Of a stretch of 64,000 nt of DNA, positions 23,225 through 34,031 are shown one piece after another. How positions within the stretch are numbered: position 1 is the stretch's first letter; each line of letters begins with the position of its first letter. Below the pieces are notes generated by a model. The model had not been told where the DNA came from and searched no databases. It saw nothing but the letters and a program-made list of their open reading frames with translations. A program made the translations under genes and the position numbers. Source of the stretch: Peromyscus leucopus (Eukaryota; Chordata; Mammalia; Rodentia; Cricetidae); assembly GCF_004664715.2 (NCBI RefSeq), contig NC_051069.1, positions 5,324,001 through 5,388,000 of the forward strand, given 5' to 3'.

Positions 23225-24808
23225 GTCAGGAAAGGGGCTGGCTTTTAGGGTGCCATATGTGATTGTAAAGAGTTACCTGGAAAAAAAAAATCAAATCACC
23301 AAAATGATGCCTATATAAAGAATGCCAAGTCCAAGTGAGCAGTGTCAGATCGTTTGGGTACTTTAAAAGAATTGACACAATTTGAAAAATTGCTTTAGTT
23401 CATAGCTGCCAAAGGCTCAGGTTCAGAGTTCAACATTCAGAAATAGAATGCAGTCTTTTCACAAGAAGATTGGGGTTCTTTTTTCCCAGCATTAAAGGAT
23501 ACATTCAGCAGACCAGTCATGCAAAGTTCCTATTCTGTTGGAAGCAGGGACTTTTCCTAGGCTTCCTGTTGAGAACTTTAGACTGGTGCTAGGGAACAGG
23601 GTGAGACTGAGAAGGAGGGAGACCAAACTGTTTTGTCATTTCTTTTCAGAATATTCATTCCAATTAAAGAGTTGGAAATAATAGGCAAAAACGACCTAAG
23701 AAAAACATGTCTTTACGTGGATGTTTATAGGAGACGCTCAATCTAAAATGGGGAGGGACGGAGGCCAAGTCACCTGGCTGTCTAATGAAGAGCCCCTCCA
23801 TAGGCAGTCTGCTGGGCTCTGGAAGACAACTAGCCTCCTCATTGGAAGGAGACGAAAGCTAGAACTGGTTTAATTCCCTCAGGGGGGTGTGTCAGTGTGA
23901 GCTGAGGTCTGGGCGCTGTGAGAGGAGGGACATGGACACCTCCATTGACGTCAAGAGCAGCCTGTGCTTCATGGGGAGATTTTCTTTCCCTGGAGCATCA
24001 AGACTTGGTGCTGCTTGCCAATGTCATTCTGGCATTGCAGTTGTCTCTCATCTTTTGTATTTTAAATTTCCACTTCTTCTTTGGTAACTTTGTACATGAA
24101 TGTAGTTAGATCATATACACGTTGCACTCTCCAGATCCAACTCCTGGACCATTTCTCTCTATCCCCTTCCTAATGTCATGCCACTGGAAGCTGCCCAGCA
24201 CCTCCGCTTCCTCCTCCTCCTTCCTCTAATAATAATAACTCACCCAGTCCAAATCATGCTGCTTGTATGTGCGTGGGCATAGGCTCCATCCAGGGGGCAT
24301 AGGCAGCACATGATGAGCTACACACAGAAGAAAGCTGACTCTTCTTTTCCCATTGGCCATCAGCTGCCAATAGCTCCGTGGCTAGGTGTGGGGTTTCACG
24401 TGCCTCTTGCTCCATGCTGAGGAGTTGACTGACTGGCTTCATCATTTGCAAGGCGTGGGGAACATCAGGGTGGAAACATTGAAGGGCCAGAGGTTGGGGA
24501 GGCTTGCTGTGAAATAATGTCTTCTGGATGTGCCAGGGCTGTTGTGCTCATGAATTTACAGACACCTGCGGTGGCCAGTGTAAGACTTGCAAAAGATCAA
24601 GCCAGTCTTTCACAAAAAGCAGAGGAGGTGAGCTTTTCCTGCCTTCCGGCCTTTACCACTTCATCCGGGAGTGCAGACCCAGGGCAGGCAGTGAAGAACA
24701 AGAAGGTTGAGATCATCGGTGGCCTTGAAGACATAGTGAGTGCTCCATGTAGAGCATATGACTTTGCAAGAGCGATCTTGAACTGATCTGTGTCACTGTC
24801 CTCTGCAG
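23225..24808 (+). other. Intron 9
   Basis: Donor gtcagg is weaker than its neighbours. It contains L1 3' fragments in both orientations (about 24040-24470 and 24500-24640). An exon-like 66-base block at 24562-24627 falls in the second one. The rest is unassigned. Confidence 0.88.
24040..24640. repeat. L1 3' fragments, apparently inverted pair
   Basis: Antisense part: 'gaaagctgactcttcttttc' and 'gctccgtggctaggtgtggg'. Sense part: 'taatgtcttctggatgtgcc', 'agggctgttgtgctcatgaa' and 'cttgcaaaagatcaagccag'. All are phrases of the rodent L1 3' untranslated region. Ends approximate. Confidence 0.5.
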
Positions 24809-24922
24809 GTTGCAGCCAAGCAGGCTGCAGCTGCTGCCACGCAGACCATCGCAGCCTCCCAGAATGCAGCTGTCTCCAACAAGAACCCCTCAGCCCAGCA
24901 GCAACTGGTCCAGAGCTGCAAG
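24809..24922 (+). CDS. Tln2: Tln2 local exon 10: R4
   Basis: Acceptor ctctgcag, donor AAG|gtaagc. It has 38 codons in phase 0-0, VAAKQAAAAATQTIAA to QQLVQSCK. It is part of R4 (913-1044). This exon is one residue shorter than talin-1's by my recollection, so talin-2 numbering runs one lower downstream. NAAVSNKNPSAQQQLVQ is the talin-2 loop. Confidence 0.97.
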
Positions 24923-26561
24923 GTAAGCTCTCCGTGCGCCAAGGGCCAGGTCTGCAGCATATTACTGATAGCATTAGATCTCCACATGCCCTGGTAATTC
25001 ACTTAAGGCAGGTCTTCCAGGCTCCTAATCCGGTTTGCAGTGGCTCCATGCTCCAGGTGTACACACGTCTGGTTTTTGTCCATTAAGTGGATTGCCTATG
25101 TTTGGAAGGAGTGTCTTTTTTCCAGCGTTATCTTTCCTTTATCCACATCATTTTTAAGAGACTGAATTAAATAAAGAGAATCGATGAGGCCATTTCAGAG
25201 CTTTGAAATAGAAATTGAAATGAGTCCTTGGCTTTCCAGAGTCTCTTCCCCTCTGGGAGGCTGGTCAAATCCAGTCTCTATGCACTGCAGTGGGTTGGCT
25301 TCCTGCTTTCTCCTCATGGGTGTGTGTGTGTGGGGGGGGTCTGCTTTGTCCGATCGCCTTCTGTGGCCTCACGTTCTGGTGCTTTCTGTGCCCGCTGCTT
25401 GTTTGTCTCTGTTTTTCTGGGATGGGGCATTGGTGTTGTGTTGAGGCCAGCTCACCACAGACACTCTCTCTTTCCACCAAGAGGGTTGGCTCTCCCAGGA
25501 CACCTTTGATGGGTACCACACATATCCTCTTGCAAAGCCATTGTCCACCCGTGACGGGGCATCCTGCTGGAGTCTCCTGAGAGTGTTGGCAGTGGAGGCA
25601 GAGGCAGGCATGTCTGACTGTGCCAGTGTTCTCACAGTTAACCCTTTCTGACTTTTCCTCCAAATCTCTAAAAAAGTAAGCCATCTGGAGGGAAATGCCA
25701 CTTCTTCAGCTGTGGCCATGCTTCTGAGGGAACTCAGTTCTACTTCTGAAATGGCCGCCCTGCTGGGGAAGAATTGCCTGGAGCTCACTATTCCTGATTC
25801 TGATTTTTCCGAGGTCCCCTCTTAGAGTTGACTGTGTTATAGGGGGAAGAGAGAGCATCTTTAGTGCACGAGGGTCTGAGGTCCTTTGTGCTTAGGATCT
25901 GTGGAAGGAGAAGAGCTTGCTGAGGGTGAGGCCTCTGCTCAACCAGGAGAGTTCTTTCTTGCACCATGCAGCTGCCAGCAGGGTAGGAAAGTGGCCTTCT
26001 CCTTCCAATGGGGCCACAAGCCGCTCACGTCTGGGAACCTGTTGCAGAGTCAGCCTTCTCTCCCTCTTTGCTAAAAGAACTGAAGCTATTAGATCTCCAA
26101 GCATCCCTGCCAGGAAATAAGAGGGATGCCAAACAACAGACTTAGTTGAGAGGGAAAATGGACCATGTTTCTGGAATCAGCACTGGAAAGGACCTGGGCA
26201 CTTGTCCATGGGGGTATTTTTAAGTATTTTTACGCTCTGGCTGGCCGGTGGAGTATGGACCCTAGGCCAAAATGCACTGGGCACCTTCACCCATACCTTT
26301 TCCAGTGGGGGTCCTAAGACCTCTGAAGCCTGCTCCATCAGGGATAATTAGGAAGAGCACAAGCAGATGATCTGGACGGTTCCTAAGACACCCCTGGAGG
26401 TGATTGTCAGACGGTAGTTCTGCTTTGCCAAGTATGGCCCCGCTCTCCCCTGTTTCTGGCTTTCTCATTTGAGAAATACTATGTACTGGCTGGAACAGAA
26501 AAACAGGAGAGATGCCCACATGTACACTGGTGCTCAGTCCCCGTTTTCTTGCTTCTTGCAG
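24923..26561 (+). other. Intron 10
   Basis: GT-AG. No repeat recognised with confidence; long spurious open frames on both strands around 25184-25788 reflect GC-rich low-stop sequence. Unassigned. Confidence 0.85.
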
Positions 26562-26675
26562 GCAGTGGCCGATCACATCCCTCAGCTCGTGCAGGGGGTG
26601 AGAGGGAGCCAAGCTCAAGCAGAAGACCTCAGTGCTCAGCTGGCCCTCATCATCTCCAGCCAGAACTTCCTGCAG
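26562..26675 (+). CDS. Tln2: Tln2 local exon 11: R4
   Basis: Acceptor cttgcag, donor CAG|gtaaca. It has 38 codons in phase 0-0, AVADHIPQLVQGVRG to IISSQNFLQ. GVRGSQAQAEDLSAQLAL is an R4 helix; IISSQNFLQ is the talin-2 form of talin-1 IAASQSFLQ. Confidence 0.97.
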
Positions 26676-26984
26676 GTAACAGACGCCAGCAGCGTGGTGA
26701 CTTGCAGGACCCCAGCGGGCAGTCTGCCTTTTTTTGTCCTTGGGAAGGGGACAGACCTGTGCAGACCCCAGAGCCTTGGCTAAGTTTTTGTCTGAGTAGC
26801 TGCAAGGCCTCTTTACATTTCAGGGGAGGGAGATGTCCCTGGCCAAGGAAATGCTAGCGCTCAAGGCACGTGCCAGGGGTTTGGTTTTCAAGTGCCGCCC
26901 ACACCTCTCCTATACAGAGATAAAACACAGACGTTTTAGTCTACTTTCTTGAGTTTTTATTACACACAGAGAGATGCACCAACA

Positions 26985-27480
26985 GGTTTGTGGGGAGGAT
27001 GTATAATCTTTTCTTTAGTGTTAAAGATACCTTTGTTAATTCGTTGAGAATTTCATACAGTGCAATTTGGTCATATTCACTGAACTCCTCACCTTGGCTC
27101 CTTCCAGATCACCCTCAACTCTCTGCCCCCAACTTAGGGTCCTCATATTTTAAAACTGAATAACCCATTGACTTTAGTTTGTGTTGTGCATATACTTCTG
27201 GAGTGTGGTGACTCTGCCAGGAGCCACACCCTTAAAGAAAACTGACTCAGTTGAGCATGGGAGCTCATGAACCCCTTCCCACTGCACACTAGAAAGTTGC
27301 CTGGCTTGATATTGTGCAGGTCGTGTGCAGACAACCACAGCTGCTATGAGTTCCTGAGTATTACAGCCCTGTCATGTCCAAAAGACACCTCCCTTACTAC
27401 TGGCTCTCACGATCCTTCTTTTTCTTTTTTTCATTGAGAATATTCTTTCATACGATATGTTCTAATTGTGATATACAATC
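26985..27480 (-). repeat. Antisense L1 3' remnant
   Basis: 'ttgagaatttcatacagtgc', 'ccaggagccacacccttaaa' and 'gaaaactgactcagttgagc' are L1 3' phrases in reverse. Confidence 0.55.
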
Positions 27481-28032
27481 TTTTGAATTACATTCACTGT
27501 ATTGATGCCCTTTGGGGGCTGAACCTAGCATGAGAAGCAATTGCTCCGGCCCTGGGCTTCAGCCCCAGCCCTCCTCTGTAATGTGGGCGTTTGTGATTCA
27601 GAAAGTCTTCCAGGTGGCTGTACTCTGCCTTTAGCCATCACCCCTTCATCGGACATGCTGGTTTTTTATTTGGGGGCCATCACAAAGCCCCCTGTAATGT
27701 AATCCTCGTCTTTATCCACAACTTGAGTTGTTTACTTGGGTGAATTCCTAGAAAGAGATTTGCAAGCAACTTACTTTTCCTTTGTCACACTGAGACTTAG
27801 AATTTAGAAGGGTCTTTCTCTTTACCTTAGTAATCCTGGAGCCAGCTGTGTGTTTAGTCTACACCTAGGTGGACCATAGAGAGTTAGGATTGGACTGTGT
27901 GCGGGTGCTTCTCGGTCCAGGCTGACTGAACCTCTCCCTCATGTTCTCTCTCTGGCACCTCTCCCTCCTTCTCACTCCCATCTTTTTTCTTTTCTCTTCT
28001 CCTGTTCTTTTATTTTGGTTGGTTTGGTTTTT

Positions 28033-28160
28033 CAAGACAGGGTTTCTCTGTGCAGCCCTGACTGTCCTGGAACTCAATCTGCAGACCAGGCTGGCCTCGA
28101 ACTCAGAGATCCGCCTGCCTCTGCCTCCAAGTGCTGGGATTAAAGGCGCCACCCTGCCCA
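28033..28160 (-). repeat. B1 SINE
   Basis: 'caagacagggtttctctgtg', 'gaccaggctggcctcgaact' and 'gtgctgggattaaaggcgcc' are near-consensus antisense B1. Confidence 0.92.
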
Positions 28161-28271
28161 GCTCTCTCCTGTTCTTTTAACTGCTATTGTAGATACTTAG
28201 ATCTTTATAAGAAACAGGAAAGCTTCAAAATAAAAGGCAACAGAATCAACTAATCAAAAATATGTGTGTTT

Positions 28272-28420
28272 AAGCCAGGCATGGTAGCACACCCCTTTAA
28301 TCCCAGCATTCTGGAAGCAGAGACAAGTGGAATCTCTGAGCTCAAGGCCAACCTGGTCTACAAAGCAATTTCTAGGACAGCCAAAGCTACACAGAGAAAC
28401 CTTGCCTCAAAAAAACAAAT
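28272..28420 (+). repeat. B1 SINE
   Basis: 'gccaggcatggtagcacacc', 'ctttaatcccagcattctgg' and an A-rich tail. It is inverted relative to the B1 110 bases upstream, so the pair can form an RNA duplex. Confidence 0.9.
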
Positions 28421-28463
28421 AGAAAAAAGTGTGTGTTTTTATATATTTATACATATATAAAAT

Positions 28464-28492
28464 GTGATATAGATATATATATATATATTTCA
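28464..28492. repeat. AT-rich (TA)n run
   Basis: Interrupted GATATATATA run, possibly part of the B1 tail region. Confidence 0.8.
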
Positions 28493-29449
28493 TCACTGAG
28501 CTAATCCCCCCCACAAGCCTGAACATACATTTTCAAACTTTCCTCATGAATATTGTAGAGTTGCCTTTCCAGAAGGATGAACAAGTCTAAATTTATGCCT
28601 CACAGTATATGGAGCATACTTTTTAATACATCTTTTATAAGATGGAGTTAAGAGCTTAAAAAAGCATATTAGCTTATTTGTTCTTTAAATTTTATTTGAT
28701 TTCATTTCCTATCCTTTGTTTTCAAATGTTAGGCATTTTTCATACACTTCAGTATTACATATTTAAGAGCTGGTAACATGAAATTATTCAAGCTTTTTAA
28801 TGCTTACGTTAGGGTCTCCTACTGATTCTCATTAATTCTTTAAATGCTAAAAGTAGTACTTTTATCCTTAATATTTATGATCTGGCACTTAAATCATTAC
28901 AGTTTTTCTGAGACACACTTATAGCATACATTTTTAAAGCTCTGAAAGCCTGTGTGCTTTTGAGCCAGAAAAGCTACTTGTAAAATTTCCACACTGAGAA
29001 GTATTGAGATTTAGCTATTTCCTTACCATTTTTTTCTACATTGGTAAGGAAATGGACACATGCCCAATAATTGGAGACTGGGAACCATTGACAGGACTCA
29101 TAGAACTCTGTATACCTGGGATCCAGGTAGAACTGGATATCGTAAAACAACACAGACAGCTACTTCTATTCTTAAAGATGCATCTACGTGTGCATAGGCA
29201 TTCGTGTGTGGTGAGTGTGTTTTGTTTGTGAACAAGCGAGATATTATCTACCTGTATTTTTCTGGTCTAATAGGTAAAAGTCAGGGTAAAGGACCATTCT
29301 GAGAAACACAGAGAAATGTTTTCATTAAAGAGCTATCTTTATTTTAAATGAGATACTTTAAATGAGAATTTCAGGTCACTTTCATCAATCTGCCTATCTT
29401 GTCCCCTTATGATACTCTGTACTGCCCTGGAGTGTCTGGTTTACCATGG

Positions 29450-29525
29450 TAATTGTTTTTTAAGATGTATTCAATTTTATGTTACCTGTTTATGTTTTGC
29501 CTATACGTGTGTGTACCGTGTGTGT

Positions 29526-29574
<49 letters not shown>

Positions 29575-29700
29575 GACCACAAAGGCCAGAAGAAGGCATC
29601 AGATTCCCAAGAACTGGCATCACAGACAGCTTTGTGAGCTGCCATGTGGGTGCTGGGAACTGTCCATGCTCTTAACCACTAAGCCACCTCTGTAGACCTA
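29450..29700 (-). repeat. B3-class SINE with GT tract
   Basis: A GT array (29517-29570), then 'aggccagaagaaggcatcag' and 'gctcttaaccactaagccac'. Confidence 0.65.
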
Positions 29701-29737
29701 GGAACTACTTGATATTGATATTTAATGTATCCCTCTG

Positions 29738-30480
29738 TATTAGTTATTCTTTGTGGCTGTGACAACTAATAGCATGACCAAAGGCAAGTTAAGGAAGAAA
29801 GGGTTTATTTTGTCTTCGGTTCCAGAGGGATGGAGTCCATTAATAGTGAGAGGACGTGGCATGACAGCGACAGAATCCTGGCTCATCACATCTCATCTAC
29901 ACACAGTTAGAAAGAGAACAGGAAGTAGGGTGGTACTATGAACCTTCAAAGCCTTGCCCTGTGTGTTGGCTCGTTTTATATCAACTTGTTGTAAAGCTAT
30001 AGTCATCTGAAAGGTGGGAACGTCAATTGAGAAAATGCCTCCAGAAGATTGGACTGCAAGCAGACAAGCCTGTAGAACACTTTCTTAATTAATGATTGCT
30101 GGGAAAGGGCCCAGCCCATTGTAGTTATGTGGTCCTAGATTCTATAAGAAAGCAGGCTGAGCAAACCATGGGAAGCAAGTCAGTAAGCAGTACCCCTCCA
30201 TGGCCTCTACATCAATCAGTTCCTGCCTCCAGGTTCCTGCCCTGTTTGAGTTCCTGTCCTGACTTCCTTCAATGATGATCAGTGTGATGTGGAAGCATAA
30301 GACAAATAAACCCTTTCCTTCCCAAGTTGCTTTGGGTCATGGTGTTTTGTCACAACAATGATAACCCTTAGACACCCAGTGACACACTTCCCCTGGCAAG
30401 GCTCCATCTTGTAAAGATTCCCCAAGTGTTCAGACACCTGAGCCTGTGGGAGATATTTTTCATACAAACAACCACACCCT
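29738..30480 (+). repeat. Rodent repeat copy 5, split by a nested opposite copy
   Basis: The outer element runs 29738-29960 and resumes at 30376-30480 ('tgacacacttcccctggcaa', 'aaacaaccacaccct'). It is interrupted by a - strand copy at 29961-30375. Confidence 0.65.
29961..30375 (-). repeat. Rodent ~350-base interspersed repeat, copy 6 (nested)
   Basis: Reads in reverse 'gttttatatcaacttgttgt', 'ataagaaagcaggctgagca' and 'ggtcatggtgttttgtcaca', the exact complement of the copy-3 landmarks. Confidence 0.8.
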
Positions 30481-30585
30481 ATTTTAGGGCAAAATTTGTC
30501 CTAGTCACTGTGGAGACAGAGCTGTTGGATCTCTCAGCATCTTGTTGCCCAGGAGATATCTTACTTTCTCTTCATCTCTCCACAG

Positions 30586-30720
30586 CCTGGAAGCAAGATG
30601 GTGTCCTCTGCCAAGGCAGCAGTCCCCACTGTGAGTGACCAGGCCGCGGCCATGCAGCTGAGTCAGTGTGCGAAGAACCTGGCGACCAGCCTGGCCGAGC
30701 TGCGCACCGCCTCGCAGAAG
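30586..30720 (+). CDS. Tln2: Tln2 local exon 12: R4, GC donor
   Basis: Acceptor tctccacag. It has 45 codons in phase 0-0, PGSKMVSSAKAAVPTV to ELRTASQK. It completes most of R4. The exon must stop at AAG (30718-30720), because the next exon begins GCC CAT GAA (AHEACG) and the family reads ASQKAHEACG. The intron therefore begins gcaagt, a GC donor with an otherwise perfect consensus (AAG|GCAAGT). Using the GT five bases on would break the frame. Confidence 0.96.
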
Positions 30721-31124
30721 GCAAGTGGGGCCTCGTCCCAGTGGTTAGCTCTGCAGGCAGCTTTTCATCTCTTTGTGATGTTGTGCTAGGAAGGCCATCC
30801 AGGCCCTAGCACTGCTGGGCCAGTTTCTCAACAGAGCTGTCTCTCTCATTTAAAGACCACTAAAGATAGCACTAACATTTAACATAAGCTCCCAGGCTTG
30901 ATCGTCACCTTCCGTTTACAAATGGCTTCAGGTTATATACTTCCTCCATCTTTTCTCATTTCCTGAGACAAGTGACGGTCTGTTTTCAGTCTTAGAGTAC
31001 ACTGCCAATCTTAAGTGTCTTGGTACCAGATAAATTGGCCTGCAATTTATCTATGCTAAATAGCTTTTCGTTACTATGACAAATGCCAAAGAGAATCAGC
31101 ATAATGGGAACAAAGGTTTAGTCA

Positions 31125-31264
31125 AGCATGCTGACACATGCCTGTAAACCCAGCACTTGGTAGATGGAGACAGAAGTTTCCAGAAGTTCTAGGTCATCTT
31201 TAGCTTATTGGCTATACAGGCCATCCAGGGCTATGTAAGACCCTGTCTTAAAAAAAAAAAAAAA
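31125..31264 (+). repeat. B1-like SINE
   Basis: 'catgcctgtaaacccagcac', 'gggctatgtaagaccctgtc' and a 15-A tail. Confidence 0.7.
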
Positions 31265-32319
31265 TGGAAGAGTGAGGGTGGTGAGGAAGGAAAGAACTGA
31301 GAGAGAGTGAAGGAGAAGGAGGAAGAGGGGACATCATCGTGGATTTCTGTTCGCTCTCAGTCGGCCCTCTTGCCTGTAGCTGGTAGCAATACTGTGTGCC
31401 TTGGTGAAAATACAGGCAGGTGGAATTCGCTCACTTCATGGCAGCCAGCATGCAAAAGATACAAGATGGAGTCAGGGTCCCAGTCACACTCCCAGTAACC
31501 TACCTTTTTTCCCCTAGGCCCATCCTCCTAAAGGTCCCAACACCTCCCAGGAGTAGCATGGGCTGGGACTAATCCTTGATCACATGAGAGAGACACCAGC
31601 ATTTCAGATCCAAGCTAAAGCAATAATTGATTATATCCACATCTTCCATGTATCATCTTGAGAACTTAGAAACAAGCTATGGAGGTAGAAAATCTATTTG
31701 AGAGTGGGGCTGTCATCTCACCTGTGATTTTCTTCCCTAAAACGTTTTCATACCTTACATGGACATGTTTGCCTTAACAGAGTCTCAGTAGAACAGACTT
31801 GGAGACGAAATAAATCTCTGTCTCTGAAACTCAGTTATCAAAGGAGCTCGTTATGACTCTGATGTAGTTATTAGCATGAAGTTCTGGCTTGAATTCATTT
31901 GTTTCCTTGTAGCAGTCCCTTTATAGAAACTAGCAGCCTCATAAAGTGGTGAGAGAAGAAAATAGAAGCCAACTTGAATGCCTGACATGAGCAGAGATTC
32001 TCCATTGCCAAAGTGAAGTGCGCAGGCCTGGAGCCTTCCACACTATACCAGCCTGCTGTGTGTGGTGGGGTGCTTATTAGAATACAGGCACCCAGCAAGC
32101 CTCTGGCAGAGCCCATCCACACCACAAGCCATGCAGCCCACACAGCTGCAGGCTCCGTTTGCTCAGTGAATCTTGGCGTATGCCAGCATCAAACAGCGAC
32201 CCTGGAACAGTGAGCCCCAAAGTGATACTTAAGCAAGACTGTTTGCTGGTCCAGGAGGACGCCGCAAGAGCTTTTAATTTATTCTTTTCAATGCATCAGA
32301 AGGCATGAAGTCTCTGAAA

Positions 32320-32470
32320 TCAGACAGTGTGAATTTGAATTGGGCCCCTGTCATTGACACATTTGTTAGACTCTCTGAGCTTCTGTACCTAATAACATGG
32401 ACACATAAAAGTCAGCCACCTCATATTTACTGCTGCTTACACAGAGTGATAATTTGTAAGTGTTTAGAAT
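32320..32470 (+). repeat. MIR-like fragment
   Basis: 'gtgaatttgaattgggcccc', 'actctctgagcttctgtacc' and 'taataacatgg' follow MIR order. Diverged. Confidence 0.45.
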
Positions 32471-32718
32471 ACTGATAGGCAATATTACATATGCATAAAG
32501 TTTATTAATATGTGTTGGGGCCATGAAGTCCTGACTATTGGAGACCAGTGTTCTAGATGATCAAGAGATTTAAATAAGTAAAGCAAATAATTAGATGGGG
32601 GAGTTTATAAATCTTCAGTATGGAAGGATGATGATGTACGGTATTGAAATGTATGAAAAGAAATTGCTGCGGGCTCTCTGTGGAGTCCTCCCTCAGTTTA
32701 CTTGTTGCTACCTTGCTG

Positions 32719-33267
32719 TGTGTGTCCCGAACCTCTGTGCACACACCCCTGAGTACATCGCAAGCCTCTGTCTATGCACATGCTGTGCTGTGTCCCGAAC
32801 CTCTGTGCACACACCCCTGAGTACATCGCAAGCCTCTGTCTATGTACATGCTGTGCTGTGTCCCGAACCTCTGTGCACACACCCCTGCGTACATCGCAAG
32901 CCTCTGTCTATGTACATGCTGTGCTGTGTCCCGAACCTCTGTGCACACACCCCTGCGTACATCGCAAGCCTCTGTGTATGCACATGCTGTGCTGAGTCCC
33001 GAACCTCTGTGCACACACCCTGAGTACATCGCAAGCCTCTGTCTATGTACTTGCTTTGTGTGTCCCAAACCTCTCTGCACACACCCTGAGTACATCCCAA
33101 GCCTCTGTCTATGTACATGCTGTGCTGAGTCCCGAACCTCTGTGCACACACCCTGAGTACATCGCAAGCCTCTGTCTATGTACATGCTGTGTGTGTCCCG
33201 AACCTCTGTGCACACACCCCTGAGTACATCGCAAGCCTCTGTCTATGTACATGCTGTGCTGAGTCCT
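32719..33267. repeat. Minisatellite, ~68-base unit, about 8 copies
   Basis: The landmark 'cccgaacctctgtgcacaca' recurs at 32726, 32794, 32862, 32930, 32998, 33064 (variant), 33131 and 33197. Spacing is 68, 68, 68, 68, 66, 67, 66. Each unit also has 'acatcgcaagcctctgt' and 'acatgctgtgctg'. Earlier units carry CCCCTG and later ones CCCTG. Open frames on both strands are by-products. Confidence 0.97.
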
Positions 33268-33569
33268 GTCACTGCAGCCCAGGCCCAGTGAATCCAAGAT
33301 GCATCTTCTAGGTCTGAGTGTAAAGTAGCCTCCAGGAGGTTTTTAAGTGTCTGCAGTCCTAAGACACACCTAATTAATGACTTAGGAAAATATGGTTAAG
33401 GACCTGAGTGACGGAGGTTCTGTCCTCTCTGGGGAAATCCTTGCTACCCTTGCCTTCTCCTTGAGTCAGAGTTACCGGGAGTGTCTAGGAAAACGTTTCC
33501 TAGGTTGCGGAGTGTTAGAGACGGTTTCCCAAGCCTACTGTATGCACATATCCCCCTCTCTGTTGGCAG

Positions 33570-33698
33570 GCCCATGAAGCCTGTGGTCCCATGGAAATCG
33601 ATTCTGCGCTAAACACAGTGCAGACTCTTAAGAATGAGCTGCAGGATGCCAAGATGGCCGCTGCAGAAAGTCAACTGAAGCCACTTCCAGGAGAAACG
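33570..33698 (+). CDS. Tln2: Tln2 local exon 13: R4/R5
   Basis: Acceptor gttggcag, donor ACG|gtagga. It has 43 codons in phase 0-0, AHEACGPMEIDSAL to LKPLPGET. It ends R4 and begins R5 (1046-1207). EIDSALNTVQTLKNELQDAK is the talin-2 sequence; talin-1 has SALSVVQNLEKDLQEVK. Confidence 0.97.
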
Positions 33699-33976
33699 GT
33701 AGGACATTTGGGATGTGGGGTCTACCATCCTCTCTCTTCTCTCTCTCTCTCTTTGTCTTTGCCTGTCTCTCCCTTCCTTCCTTTTTTTTTAAACAGTATC
33801 TCACTGTGTAGCCCAGGTGACTCTGCAAACTCCAGGGAAGGACTGATACAGTGTAAATTGTACATTTACACCAGACAGTGGGTCGAGTAGAATGCAAAAT
33901 AATGCATTATAATTTTTACTTATTTTTGTCCATTTGAGTGTGTGTGTGTGTGTGTGTGTGAATGTGTGCATGTGCA

Positions 33977-34031
<55 letters not shown>

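Larger units (their letters stand above)
26676..30585 (+). other. Intron 11 (3.9 kb)
   Basis: GT-AG. It contains an antisense L1 remnant (26985-27480), two opposite B1 elements (28033, 28272), a TA run (28464-28492), an antisense B3 with GT tract (29450-29700) and a nested pair of rodent repeats (29738-30480). The region 28500-29440 is AT-rich and unassigned. Confidence 0.9.
30721..33569 (+). other. Intron 12 (GC-AG)
   Basis: GC-AG intron. It contains a sense B1-like SINE (31125-31264) that seems to sit inside a degraded rodent repeat (about 31040-31620), a MIR fragment (32320-32470) and a 68-base-unit minisatellite (32719-33267) ending 300 bases before the next exon. Positions 31630-32310 are unassigned. 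Confidence 0.9.

Noticed and set aside
25184..25788. Overlapping open frames of up to 139 codons on both strands
   Set aside because: Five frames are open at once, as expected for GC-rich sequence with few stops; none resembles a known protein.
32719..33267. Regular repeat resembling a CRISPR array
   Set aside because: The whole 68-base unit is repeated with no unique spacers, and the context is a mammalian intron; it is a minisatellite.
32595..33297. Open frames of up to 147 codons over the 68-base array
   Set aside because: Overlapping frames on both strands with the same Cys/His-rich words are by-products of the minisatellite; unit length changes (66-68) shift the frame.
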